DNA from: Bolinopsis microptera
Taxonomy: Eukaryota > Ctenophora > Tentaculata > Lobata > Bolinopsidae
Direction: 5' to 3'
DNA: 64,000 bases
Assembly (NCBI RefSeq): GCF_026151205.1
Contig: NC_087079.1
Span: forward strand, 17,354,945 to 17,418,944
The first letter of the stretch is position 1, and each line of letters opens with the position of its first letter. The translations under genes and the position numbers were made by a program. Positions 32,546 to 43,639 of this stretch are shown piece by piece. The notes beneath the pieces were generated by a model. It saw nothing but the letters and a program-made list of their open reading frames with translations. It was not told where the DNA came from and did no database searches.

Positions 32546-32623
32546 TTACCTGGGGACCTCAGGCTATTATGTTCATACAGAATAGAGATTCGGCGGAATG
32601 ACAGGCTGAGCGCGGCTCAGTAA
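32546..32623. mobile_element. Mini-MITE family 1, copy 5 (78 bp)
   Basis: Begins ttacctggggacctcagg and ends ggctcagtaa. Flanked by the 8-bp direct repeat cttttcct (32537-32544 and 32624-32631; one extra t on the left). Confidence 0.85.
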
Positions 32624-33004
32624 CTTTTCCTTTAGTTTGGGAAAGAGAGACATTGCACATTGGCAGCGGTCCACTCGACCCATGATAATGGGTTTTGGTC
32701 AAATATCATCTCTTTTTGATTATAATCATAATGTCAGGGTACTTTTCAAAGTCGAAATGTAAATTCATAATTTTATTAGCAATAAGTAAAGAGGTAATTT
32801 CAACGATTTCGAAATTTTACCTCTGAAAACATTTCCTTGTGTTTAGAAAAACATATCTTTCGATCACTAACTGAATATGCCACATAATTCTCATTCAAGT
32901 TGGCATTAAATTCAAACATAATGACATTGAACTGTCGTGGCAAAGCAGAATTTGTTCGAAATCACGAATGAGCAAAATTCTCATCTTTCGCACGTACAAA
33001 CTTT

Positions 33005-33150
33005 TTGTCATACGTTGTATGACCCGCCGCGCACTTCGTGCGCGGCTCCCCCTGTAGCGTCGAAGACGCTACTATAGCGTCGAAGACGCTACTATAGCGT
33101 CGAAGACGCTACTATAGTGAAGCGACCGTGGGGGTCACCACGTGATACAA
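33005..33150. mobile_element. 146-bp hairpin-rich MITE, haplotype B only
   Basis: Inserted into caaacttt (duplicated at 32997-33004 and 33151-33158), next to mini-MITE copy 6; haplotype A has the empty site. The imperfect ends are ttgtcatacg and cgtgatacaa. The interior is a chain of hairpins: ccgcgcac-ttc-gtgcgcgg, then three tandem 20-bp units each holding agcgtc-ga-agacgct. Confidence 0.85.
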
Positions 33151-33161
33151 CAAACTTTGAG

Positions 33162-33214
33162 TTACCTGGGGACCTCGGCCTCGGCGGAATGACAGGCTGA
33201 GCGCGGACCAGTAA
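33162..33214. mobile_element. Mini-MITE family 1, copy 6 (53 bp)
   Basis: Haplotype B counterpart of 12964-13016, with one change (gcggaccagtaa). Its left TSD has been split by the 146-bp MITE. Confidence 0.85.
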
Positions 33215-33291
33215 ACTTTGAGCGGACGTTGCGTGCGCATTTGACGGATGTCGCGCCGGGCCAGATCATTAAAAATGGTCAAGTGCGCATC

Positions 33292-33414
33292 TTGTAGCGC
33301 GATGCACTACTGGGTCGCGCCGCGCATCAAATAATTCTTCTCGAAACCACGGTAGATCGGCGAGATGCACCACTGTGCCTCACCGAGCTGCGAAGGATTT
33401 ACATCGTGAATCAA
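33292..33414. mobile_element. Mini-MITE family 2 (123 bp), haplotype B
   Basis: Counterpart of 13094-13216. Here the end reads gtgaatcaa, followed by gtgcgcatc, so the 9-bp TSD is intact. Confidence 0.85.
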
Positions 33415-33710
33415 GTGCGCATCCAATATTGAATCACCTTTTTGCATATTCGTTATTTTTTCATTCCCCTAACGAAGAATTGGACTTACTTCCTTATACG
33501 GTCATATCACGTGATCGAAACAGTTTTTCGCCAATATCTCGTCAGGGGAGCATTCGGAATCAGCGTCCCAAAATACATCGCGATCGATTGAAGTTGGTTT
33601 TAACTGTTGGGGGCCCTTTTAGAACAATTTCGAAGATCGACTGTAAAATGATTTAGCACGCTTGTGCCAAACCGGAACCATAAAAACCAAACACCAAAGT
33701 CACTTGACGG

Positions 33711-33828
33711 TTGTAGCGCAATGCACTACTGGGTCGCGCGCGTGCATCCAATAATGCTTCTCCATTCTCGCAACCACTTATGCACTATGCAGATCGGCAA
33801 AATGCGAAGGATTGACATCGTGAATCAG
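33711..33828. mobile_element. Mini-MITE family 2 (118 bp), haplotype B
   Basis: Counterpart of 13513-13623, with a 7-bp internal repeat (ttctcca) and TSDs acttgacgg / atttgacgg. Confidence 0.8.
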
Positions 33829-34805
33829 ATTTGACGGATGTTACTCGCGGTCGCGCTAAATCACTCTACAGTCGATTCTTCCATTTTCACCACTTTTAGT
33901 TTCGCATTGGATAAGCACATGTTATACGCGCGCGTTACGTGTCAATCATATTTGATCCCGATTTCTTACTTTGGGTTTCAAACTTGCTTGTCGAGTTTTC
34001 GTCAATAATCAATTATCATCCATGATTCATCATTGCCACTTGTGTAATACCTTGAAATCCTATAAGTTGAATGAATAGGTTTTAAAATTGTTGACATAGC
34101 ATAGAAGGACTGTTGTCAGAATGTAGAATGATACAGAGCCGCCTTCAGAAGTTAAAATTGTTGAGCCTTATTTTCTAGTGTACTGTTTCGTATGACATAT
34201 GAGTCGAGGTACAAATAGAATTTATCGCTGGATCAAAATGCTGAGATTTTAATATAAAGCAAAGCCAAGTATCAATAAACTAGTTTAGATTACGCCTGAT
34301 TGCTTGAGTCCTATTTAAAAATATTTTTGATATGTGATCCTAGAAGTAGAATCACAAATTTTGCATTCGTTTTAATTGTGTTTTTTTTATGCGAAGAGCA
34401 TAATATATTGTTTTTCCTTAAGCCAGCTGATCCAGCTATTGTAAAAGTCTACGGTCTAAAATGCTGCTTACTTTAGAAACACTGCGCTTCTTATTTGAAT
34501 CATTAAATCTAGGCTGCATAAAATGATAGGTTTTCGGATTTTGACCTAAGCAGCCGAAACTGATATTATTATTATTGTTATCCATATAATATACTATTAT
34601 CGATGTAGTTTAATAGACTATAAATTTATTATATAACCTGGTTTTATTTCCATAGAAGTGTTTTTACCAGTTACTTTAGTAAATTAACAAAATGTACGTC
34701 TCCACTCTGCAGTTCCGACTGCAATTCGAACTTTGCCGTCTAGAATCTAGTGTGAATATTATAGATATTTACAACAAATATTTTAATTGGTAATCTTGTT
34801 TTGCT

Positions 34806-34872
34806 TTACTGGGCCGCGCCAAATCTTTATTCAATATGTTAATGAACATAATAGCCTGGGGTCCTCAGGTAA
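34806..34872. mobile_element. Mini-MITE family 1, copy 7 (67 bp), inside the MULE
   Basis: Begins ttactgggccgcgccaaa and ends cctcaggtaa. Flanked by a perfect 8-bp direct repeat gttttgct (34798-34805 and 34873-34880). It is nested within the 7.7-kb element, so this family was active after that element formed. Confidence 0.9.
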
Positions 34873-35469
34873 GTTTTGCTCTTATGAGTGGGTCAATCAT
34901 TTATTTTTAATTGTAGTTGACGAAATCGTAGTATTAATAGATTATTTTAACATTGTATCTTTGCAGCTATGTAAGTTTTCAGTACGTCCTGTTTATGACA
35001 AAGGCATGTAGCCGAAACGTCGACAAAGAATTATGTTTTAACACACTGAGTGGAGACTCTCATTTCGTCAACTACAATTAAAATATTTTAATTATCAGGT
35101 TCATCAGCATGGGACAAGTTGCAGATCAACCGCCATATAGGTACGTACTACAAGGTTTTCATTTATGACTCAGTAATACAATTAAACAACAAGTTAATTT
35201 AAGAGTTGCAATTTGATTGATATACAATATCATGCGATAGTTTATCAAAATACTTCGAAGGCTTTTAACTTGAATAACAATATCATTTTTAAAGCAAGGT
35301 TTGTAATTGAAGGCAAGCATATCGGTCTGGGTAACACGACTCCTGTCCGACAGCGACAGCTGTCCGACAGCGACATCTGTCCGAATCAGGGTACCAGAAA
35401 AAAACGACATCTGTCCGAAATTGTGACCTGATTTGAGATATGATCTGAGCCATAGTTTACTACCACAGT

Positions 35470-35775
35470 TTATTTTTCGATAGCTTTGAGGAAATCCATA
35501 GGGTTGCTGTAGTTGTCGTAACCATCTACAATTCTCTGAAGTTGTCCATCATAACGGATCCATTTGGGTGCACGTGGCTCAGGTAGTTCCCGCCAGTCTC
35601 TTTTGGTTTTCTTCACGTCTGTAACAGGAGAGTTTGGAGTCAGGTACTCCTCCCAGATGTTGGTCTGCTTAACATGCTTCAGGAGGGCTTTCTTGTAGTG
35701 GAAGTTACATCCTCGTCTGGTAGTGGAGGGCCACACGGAAGCAACTTGCTCGAGATTCGTAACCCAATCCACCGA
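35470..35775 (-). pseudogene. MULE-type transposase fragment
   Basis: About 100 codons: LEQVASVWPSTTRRGCNFHY, then KKALLKHV, ending ...NPMDFLKAIEK. The WPS-x4-GC-FH-x2-AL pattern is the hallmark of the MULE transposase core, where a C-x-FH motif follows the second catalytic aspartate region. Upstream, the frame runs straight into the (TCAGGG)n tract, giving an SG repeat, so the N-terminal catalytic part is lost. I infer a dead remnant. Confidence 0.6.
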
Positions 35776-36114
35776 CCCTGACCCTGACCCTGACCCTGAC
35801 CCTGACCCTGACCCTGACCCTGACCCTGACCCTGACCCTGACCCTGACCCTGACCCTGACCCTGACCCTGACCCTGACCCTGACCCTGACCCTGACCCTG
35901 ACCCTGACCCTGACCCTGACCCTGACCCTGACCCTGACCCTGACCCTGACCCTGACCCTGACCCTGACCCTGACCCTGACCCTGACCCTGACCCTGACCC
36001 TGACCCTGACCCTGACCCTGACCCTGACCCTGACCCTGACCCTGACCCTGACCCTGACCCTGACCCTGACCCTGACCCTGACCCTGATCCTGATCCTGAT
36101 CCTGATCCTGACCC
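35776..36114. repeat. (CCCTGA)n hexamer tract, about 56 copies
   Basis: Near-perfect hexamer array; the last units read ccctgat or cctgat. It is one base away from the animal telomere hexamer CCCTAA. It gives open frames on both strands (DP and SG dipeptides) that are artefacts of the period. Confidence 0.95.
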
Positions 36115-36132
36115 TGACTTTAAACTTTCCAG

Positions 36133-37700
36133 ATAGTTACATGGCTATAAGACGGATAATCTGAGCAAGTTTGGGCAAATTTCTATGTGCAAAACTTGAG
36201 ATATGACTTCAAACACATTAAAATATCTCAAATTGGCGGTTTTGGTACGATATTTGACGAAAGTCGATTATCTCAAGATCTAACTGATAGAATTTCTTTA
36301 AACTTTCCAGAAAGGGGGGGAGCCAAGTAGATTTTTGTAGATATTTGGATACGTTAATTCACCACTTGTTTCGTGAATTATCCATTACAATAATCTACAA
36401 ATATCTACATTTATCTACAAAAAATGTATATCTCAAATATGTGCCCAGAAATTCTACTGAATTTTTGGAGATAAATGTATAAATTTGTAGAATTTGTAGA
36501 ATTTTCGTGAATTATCCATTGACAATAATCTACAAATATCTACATTTATCTACAAAAAATGTAATCTCAAATATGTGCCCAGAAATTCTACTGAATTTTT
36601 GGAGATAAATGTATAAATTTGTAGAATGTCAACCACTTTTTTCGTGGATTATCCATTCTACATTAATCTACAAATATCTACAAATATCTACTTGGCTCCC
36701 CCCCCCCCCCCCCCCCCAAATAGTTACATGGCTATAAGACGATTAATCTGAGCAAGTTTGGGCGAATTTATATGTGCCAAACTTGAGATATGACTTCAAA
36801 CACATTAAAATATCTCAAATTGGCAGTTTTGGTACGATATTTGACGAAAGTCGATTATCTCAAGATCTTACTGATAGAATTTCTTAAAATGTTTCCAAAT
36901 AGTTACATGGCTATAAGACAGACAATATGAGCAAGTTTGAGCGAATTTCTATATGCCAAATTTGAGATATAACTTCAAACACAAGAAAATATCTCAAATT
37001 GGTGCGTTCTAGCGGAACGCGGGCATATATTTTGAGATCTAACTGATAGAATTTTTTAAACTTTCCAGATAGTTACATGGCTATAAGACAGATAATCTGA
37101 GCAAGTTTGGGCGAATTTTTATGAGCCAAACTTGAAATATGACTTCAAACACATTAAAATATCTCAAATTGGCGGTTTCGGTACGATATTTGACGAAAGT
37201 CGAGTATCTCAAGATCTAACTGATAGAATTTTTTAAAACTTTCAAAATAGTTACATGGCTGTAAGACGGATAATCTGAGCAAGTTTGGGCGAATTTCTAT
37301 GTGCCACACTTGAGATATGACTTCAAACACAAGGAAATATTACAAATTGGTACGGTACGCAGGCATATATTTTGAGATCTGACTGATAGAATTTCTTTAA
37401 ACTTTCCAGATAGTTACATGGCTATAAGACGGATAATCTGAGCAAGTTTGGGCAAATTTGAAATTTCTATGTGCCAAACTTGAGATATGACTTCAAACAC
37501 ATTAAAATATCTCAAATTGGCGGTTTTGGTACGATATTTGACGAAAGTCGATTATCTCAAGATCTAACTGATAGAATTTCTTTAAACTTTCCAGATAGTC
37601 ACATGTCTATAAGACGGATAATCTGAGCAAGTTTGCGCGAATTTCTATGTGCCAAACGTGAGATATGACTTCAAACACAAGGAAATATTTCAAATTCTAT
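36133..37700. repeat. ~175-bp tandem repeat, about 7 diverged copies
   Basis: Units begin atagttacatggctataag (about 36133, 36720, 36898, 37071, 37249, 37410 and 37594). They contain the short motif pair gatatgacttcaaacaca and atctaactgatagaat. Spacing is 160-185 bp. The first unit is split by a MITE at 36314-36717. Confidence 0.9.
36314..36717. mobile_element. 404-bp foldback MITE with G/C-run ends
   Basis: Ends gggggggagccaagtagat and atctacttggctcccccc (inverted), finishing in a run of about 20 C. The interior has two tandem ~120-bp copies rich in tctacaaatatctaca. It interrupts a unit of the ~175-bp tandem repeat. Confidence 0.8.
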
Positions 37701-39420
37701 CAGTTAGATCTTGAGAAAATCGAAAATAACCGCCAGCTTATGTAATGTAATCACAACTTGTTTAAGTTGACTATGAAAACCTTCCCCAGTTTGGCTATGA
37801 TATAATTGATATCTCTAAATAAAATTGGCCTACGTTAAGATTCACCATTGAGCGAGCTACAAAAAATACACAGTACACACTCACATTCCTACCCAGTGCA
37901 CACTATAACTGTTGCCAGATAAAACATTCAATGACTTGCTTTAATTACAATTAATAAACGATGTGCAGACACGTCATGCTAAAATACATATTCCGAAGTA
38001 AGATTAATCCCAGAATAATTTTTAGCAACTTTCAGACACGTTTTCAAACATAATCCAACAGCTACAGACAACTGCTGCAAGGAACTATTTCTTCCAGATG
38101 TAATGAATCGAAATTTAATAGGGTCCTTGTGCATTTTTGTCGTACCATACAGATATGGAAGCTTTCTATTCTCAGACTTGATTTTAATTCCATGAGACTT
38201 GAGGAAGTCTGCATGTCTGAGAATGATTTCAGGATCTTGTTAAGGTTGATATCCTCAACATATTTATTAGTGTACTGAACTACCATGTAATTGTTACTTT
38301 CAGGTTGACTCTTCTTTGACCAAACGTATTTACATCGATACAATTAGTATAATGTAAACAAACAAAACCCCGATTTACCACGAACCCCGATTTACCGCGG
38401 ATGTTTCCTTTCCCCCAAACTCCGCGGTAAATCGGGGTTTTACTGTATTTAAAAAGTTTCGATTCCGCAATAATTTCCGTTCACAAATTAGGTGGGATCA
38501 TGATTCATACATATCAAATTCTGCATACATGTATATATTGATATTGTATAACTCAATCTATAGCATATAATAAGACGGGTGTACTCATCAATTAATTTAG
38601 TTTAAACACTACTTTATTTAGCTCCTTATTATATTTGAAATCCGAATTGAATATTATTTATGAGAGTCAAATTTTTGTTGATCCCACGTTTGATTACGAT
38701 GTTGTCACATTGAAACGTTGAATAATTCCTTTCCTCCTTATTTTATTTTTCATAAATATCTTATCATAAATATCTTATCAGGAGCAAAGAAAAACAGTCC
38801 TGGCTGTCCAAGAACCCTAACAGGGCCGGAACACACAACCAGTGATAGCAGGAAATACAATAAGCAGTGGCGTAACAACAAAAAGAACTAGAGGGATAGA
38901 ACAGGTTACCACTTCCTGTAAAGAAGAAGAATAAAAAACATTCCCCCCATCTCACGTGCAGGCAGATTAAAAATCTTACTGTTATCTATATTTTGAGACC
39001 TCATGTGGCGTGTTTTTCTGCTTTTTATACTTATAATACTAAAGATTCTGCAGTCTTAACTCTTATACTTTTCAAGTAAAAATAATTGACTTCGGTAAAA
39101 TTGTAATATGCCGACTCGCTATAAAGGTTTAAAACATGAGTGATTGTTGGTTGTAAAGTGCTAAGTATTTTTCCTTCTTAAATGGCTATATAAAAAGGCT
39201 TGTTATATTAGCCGGAGTTTAGCAGCTCTGAAACAACCTTATGATAGAGCGCACAAATATAGAGCAGCTGTTATGAACAGTCAACTAATAGCCATTTAAC
39301 GGCCGTGATCATGTCGTTACGATAATACATAATAGCCGTCTCAGCTTTTTTAGCCGGTTAATTAGTTTACCGGCTTACGCAGTGGGAGATTTATAATTCG
39401 CATCGTTTTGTCGTTTTAGA
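37701..39420. other. Interior of the 7.7-kb element without recognised genes
   Basis: AT-rich. A 93-codon minus-strand frame at 38062-38343 (MYRCKYVWSKKSQPE...) has no similarity I can name. A perfect 18-bp inverted repeat (aaccccgatttaccgcgg) sits at 38383-38400 / 38422-38439. Confidence 0.5.
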
Positions 39421-39421
39421 A

Positions 39422-41140
39422 CCTAGAAATAGTGCTCAAAGCTGGCTTTGTGGTTAAGTTTTGTAGTTGGAAAGTGTTTTTAATGTAGAGTACTGGGAGC
39501 TCTGAGGATTTATTATTCGCATCATTTAGCCGTCTCATAACCTAGAAATAGTGCTCAGAGCTGGTTTTGTGGTTGAGTTTTGTAGTTGGAAAGTGTTTTT
39601 AATGTAGAGTACTGGGAGCTCTGAGGATTTATAATTGGCATCATTTAGCCGTCTCATAACCTAGAAATAGTGCTCAGAACTGGTTTTGTGGTTAAGTTTT
39701 GTAGTTGGAAAGTGTTTTTAATGTAGAGTACTGGGAGATCTGAGGATTTATTATTCGCATCATTTAGCCGTCTCATAACCTAGAAATAGTGCTCAGAGCT
39801 GGTTTTGTGGTTAAGTTTTGTAGTTGGAAAGTGTTTTTAATGTAGAGTACTGGGAGCTCTGAGGATTTATTATTCGCATCATTTAGCCGTCTCATAACCT
39901 AGAAATAGTGCTCAGAGCTGGTTTTGTGGTTGAGTTTTGTAGTTGGAAAGTGTTTTAAATGTAGAGTACTGGGAGATCTGAGGATTTATTATTCGCATCA
40001 TTTAGCCGTCTCATAACCTAGAAATAGTGCTCAGAGCTGGTTTTGTGGTTAAGTTTTGTAGTTGGAAAGTGTTTTAAATGTAGAGTACTGGGAGCTCTGA
40101 GGATTTATTATTCGCATCATTTAGCCGTCTCATAACCTAGAAATAGTGCTCAGAGCTGGTTTTGTGGTTAAGTTTTGTAGTTGGAAAGTGTTTTAAATGT
40201 AGAGTACTGGGAGATCTGAGGATTTATTATTCGCATCATTTAGCCGTCTCATAACCTAGAAATAGTGCTCAGAGCTGGTTTTGTGGTTGAGTTTTGTAGT
40301 TGGAAAGTGTTTTTAATGTAGAGTACTGGGAGCTCTGAGGATTTATAATTGGCATCATTTAGCCGTCTCATAACCTAGACATAGTGCTCAGAGCTGGTTT
40401 TGTGGTTAAGTTTTGTAGTTGGAAAGTGTTTTTAATGTAGAGTACTGGGAGATCTGAGGATTTATTATTCGCATCATTTAGCCGTCTCATAACCTAGAAA
40501 TAGTGCTCAGAGCTGGTTTTGTGGTTAAGTTTTGTAGTTGGAAAGTGTTTTTAATGTAGAGTACTGGGAGCTCTGAGGATTTATTATTCGCATCATTTAG
40601 CCGTCTCATAACCTAGAAATAGTGCTCAGAGCTGGTTTTGTGGTTAAGTTTTGTAGTTGGAAAGTGTTTTAAATGTAGAGTACTGGGAGATCTGAGGATT
40701 TATTATTCGCATCATTTAGCCGTCTCATAACCTAGAAATAGTGCTCAGAGCTGGTTTTGTGGTTAAGTTTTGTAGTTGGAAAGTGTTTTTAATGTAGAGT
40801 ACTGGGAGCTCTGAGGATTTATAATTGGCATCATTTAGCCGTCTCATAACCTAGAAATAGTGCTCAGAGCTGGTTTTGTGGTTGAGTTTTGTAGTTGGAA
40901 AGTGTTTTTAATGTAGAGTACTGGGAGCTCTGAGGATTTATAATTGGCATCATTTAGCCGTCTCATAACCTAGAAATAGTGCTCAGAGCTGGTTTTGTGG
41001 TTAAGTTTTGTAGTTGGAAAGTGTTTTTAATGTAGAGTACTGGGAGCTCTGAGGATTTATTATTCGCATCATTTAGCCGTCTCATAACCTAGAAATGGTG
41101 CTCAAAGCTGGTTTAGTGGTTAATTTTTGTAGTTGGAAAG
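39422..41140. repeat. 119-bp tandem satellite, about 14.5 copies
   Basis: Highly uniform 119-bp units (core cctagaaatagtgctcagag). Alternating variants (ggagctctg / ggagatctg; tattattcgc / tataattggc) suggest higher-order duplication. Located near the right end of the 7.7-kb element. Confidence 0.95.
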
Positions 41141-41809
41141 TGTTTTTAATGTCCATGTCGTGTTCGGTGTTTTATAACTCCCGACATGGCTGCACAACAG
41201 TCTCCCTTAAGAACACTTTCCACTGTTAATGCAAATTATCATTTACGATCGTTGTTCTACCAATCTGCCTTAATAAATTTGTTCATGAATTCATACACTG
41301 TAAGTGTAGACTGTATTATTAGTGCCGTACATTTGATTAGCAATTTACTGGGCATGCGACTTAATTGTGTCATGATGTTGATAGTTGCCAAATTTCGGTA
41401 ACAAATTAGGACTTAATTTGAGTTTACTGCACGCGCGATGAATAATTTGTGTTTATAGAGATCTGCGGCGCGTTATGAGGTTAACCAGTGAAATCACGGC
41501 GTTTTCGTCACGTGACAGTCGAGTGTAGAGTGATTAATTATCATCCTGTTACTCGTCTAAATTTCTTCGAAGTAGCGCGCGTTGCTTTCTTCTTGGCCCG
41601 ATGGCAAGTGCTACGAAGTAGCGCGCGCCGGGCCTGATCATTAACAATGGTCATCAAAGTCACGTAATAATTTTTGGGCGAGCGAATTAGTAAGAACCGC
41701 CTGGGGTTTTCCAGTTATGAGGTAACAGGTAAACGGCGGGCGCACGCCACTGCAAGTGCAAGGGCCTTGTTTAAAGACAAGTTTATTTTTTACATTGCTT
41801 GCTTTTCGT

Positions 41810-41886
41810 TTACTGGGCCGCGCTCAGCCTGTCATTCCGCCTAATCTTTATGTTTATAAACATGATAGCCTGAGGTCCTCAGGTAA
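41810..41886. mobile_element. Mini-MITE family 1 (77 bp), haplotype B
   Basis: Counterpart of 13897-13973, TSD gcttttcg. Confidence 0.85.
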
Positions 41887-41993
41887 GCTTTTCGAATGTG
41901 CAAGTAACTTGAAAATAGCGCTGCGCACAGGGATTGACGTTCCAGGTAAACTAGCTGGAGCTCTTCCATTTTCAAATCGAAAACGTTCGGGTG

Positions 41994-42082
41994 TTAATTG
42001 ATGATGTCAATTCTTCGCTGCTCGGCGAGGCCCAGTAGCGCATCCAACATTTTGCTGATCTAACGAAAGCATCGCGCTACAA
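41994..42082. mobile_element. Mini-MITE family 2 (89 bp), haplotype B
   Basis: Counterpart of 14081-14169, TSD gttcgggtg. Confidence 0.85.
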
Positions 42083-42507
42083 GTTCGGGTGCTACAATAA
42101 CTTAATTGGCTTTAACTAATTCGCTCGCCCAAAAATTTCACGTGACTTTGGTTTTTATGGTTTTGCAGCCGTACAAAACGGTTTTACATAAACCCTAATC
42201 CCAACCCTAACCCTTACCATAACCCCGAAGCTATTCATAACGTCCTTACCACAACCTTTATAACTCTAACCCGAGCCCTAAACAATCGAATTCATGTTTT
42301 ACTAGCCTGTCACGTGACCAAAACGGTTTTTTGCCTATAACTCTCCAGGGAAGCATTTTTACCCTACGTCATGGGGGTGATTCGGAATCAGCGTCCAAAA
42401 ATACACCGATTTAGATCAATTTCATACCCAAAGGGCCTTTTCACAAGAATTTTCTTAAAATTTGGGCGAGCGATTTAGTAGGAGCGAACTTATATTAATC
42501 TTTGGAC

Positions 42508-42612
42508 TTACCTGGGGACCCCAGGCTATTATGTTCATAAACATACCGAATAAACCGAATAAACCGCCGAATAAAGATTCGGCGGAATGACAGACTGAGC
42601 GCCGCCCAGTAA
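42508..42612. mobile_element. Mini-MITE family 1 (105 bp), haplotype B
   Basis: Counterpart of 17368-17472. The left flank differs from haplotype A because of a small deletion just outside the element. Confidence 0.8.
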
Positions 42613-43639
42613 AGTTGAATTGGTCGACGGTCCTAATATATGGAACAAATATTTTATGAGTATCACCCGTTAATTTTGCTAGTACTTTAGTTAAGTTTTC
42701 GAAATTGTCCCACATTCAAACGACGATTTGGCGCCTCCCTAAGACGGCGCGCACCCGCACAGCGGGGTCAGCGGGGCCCTTCGTTACGCCACTGGTTTGT
42801 CGTCTATCCTTGGAATTATTAAAGGCTACAAATTAGAGTGGCTTTCTTGTCCCCTTCCATGTCCTCCAGAAACCTCTCACTGATAGCAGGACTCTCCTTG
42901 TTCTTAGGTAACTTCTCTCAGCCGCGCTCTCATGCTATCCTTTTTAAGGCCACCTAGAACCAGCGTCTGTAAAAAGGATAAAAAGTCTCCTTAGGACCTT
43001 CAGGATGTCAACAATTGCATCCCTCATTATGTTATGTCTGAATATATATATATTTTTTTGCGAAAAAGAAAAATGTGTCAAACAGTATATATACATTCAA
43101 TTAAATCAAGTGATGCAATTGGCAGATCACAATCAAATTTTTAGTGTTGCAATTGGCAGAGCACAATTCATTGCTACCAATAATATTTTTTTAAACATTT
43201 TAACAAAACACATGATCTACTCCATTATAGGGGCAGGGATGAGGTTGTATGAGATATAGTGCAAGATTGATAGTAAGGAAAATTATATTTTTAGTATAGT
43301 ACAGGGTTGGCCAAAAGTCAGTACCCATACGTTGGGTCTTATACCTCCGCCGTGTTTTATATTTGAGAGTTGTTTCTTTGCAGATGGCATACTGTACCTA
43401 CTTGTTCGAGGATTCCGTCGCCAAAATTTGAAAATTCGAATATTATAGACCACGCCCATTCAATATTAAAACACCTATATTGTTCTCTCTGAACATGCTG
43501 GACGCCTAAGGTTTTCCAAGATGGTAGATTATTAGATGTTGCATCTGATCTGAAAAAATTATGTGAAATGGATTAGGAATGACAAAATTATTAATAAAGC
43601 CTTGATACACTAAGTTACAAGGTAAAGGGTATGACTTAA

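Larger units (their letters stand above)
32078..32810. mobile_element. 733-bp block in haplotype B 3' of HUWE1, with nested mini-MITEs
   Basis: Absent from haplotype A (junction 12767/12768). Starts with a run of about 22 C. An inverted pair (ctttcccaaacaaaagg near 32374 and cctttagtttgggaaag near 32628) marks a foldback, into which mini-MITE family 1 copy 5 has inserted. No TSD was found for the block as a whole, so a deletion in A is also possible. Confidence 0.6.
33848..41546. mobile_element. 7.7-kb Mutator-like (MULE) element, haplotype B only
   Basis: Flanked by a 9-bp TSD tgttactcg (33839-33847 and 41547-41555), single in haplotype A at 13634-13642. The 28-bp terminal inverted repeats are imperfect outside and strong inside (aatcactctaca, with 17 of 19 matching positions). 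A 9-bp TSD and a MULE-transposase fragment inside (35470-35772) fit the Mutator superfamily. The rest is mostly satellites: a (CCCTGA)n tract, a ~175-bp tandem repeat and a 119-bp tandem repeat. No full transposase is visible, so it is probably non-autonomous or decayed. Confidence 0.85.
41556..43030. other. MITE-rich spacer, haplotype B
   Basis: Counterpart of 13643-17898 without the LINE and without the 98-bp mini-MITE. Includes degenerate ccctaa motifs near 42190. No host coding sequence. Confidence 0.6.

Noticed and set aside
35776-36114. True telomere or chromosome end
   Set aside because: The hexamer is CCCTGA, not CCCTAA, and it is internal to a transposon with single-copy sequence on both sides.
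35723-36136. Asp-Pro repeat ORF
   Set aside because: Created entirely by the CCCTGA hexamer tract; both strands are open for the same reason.
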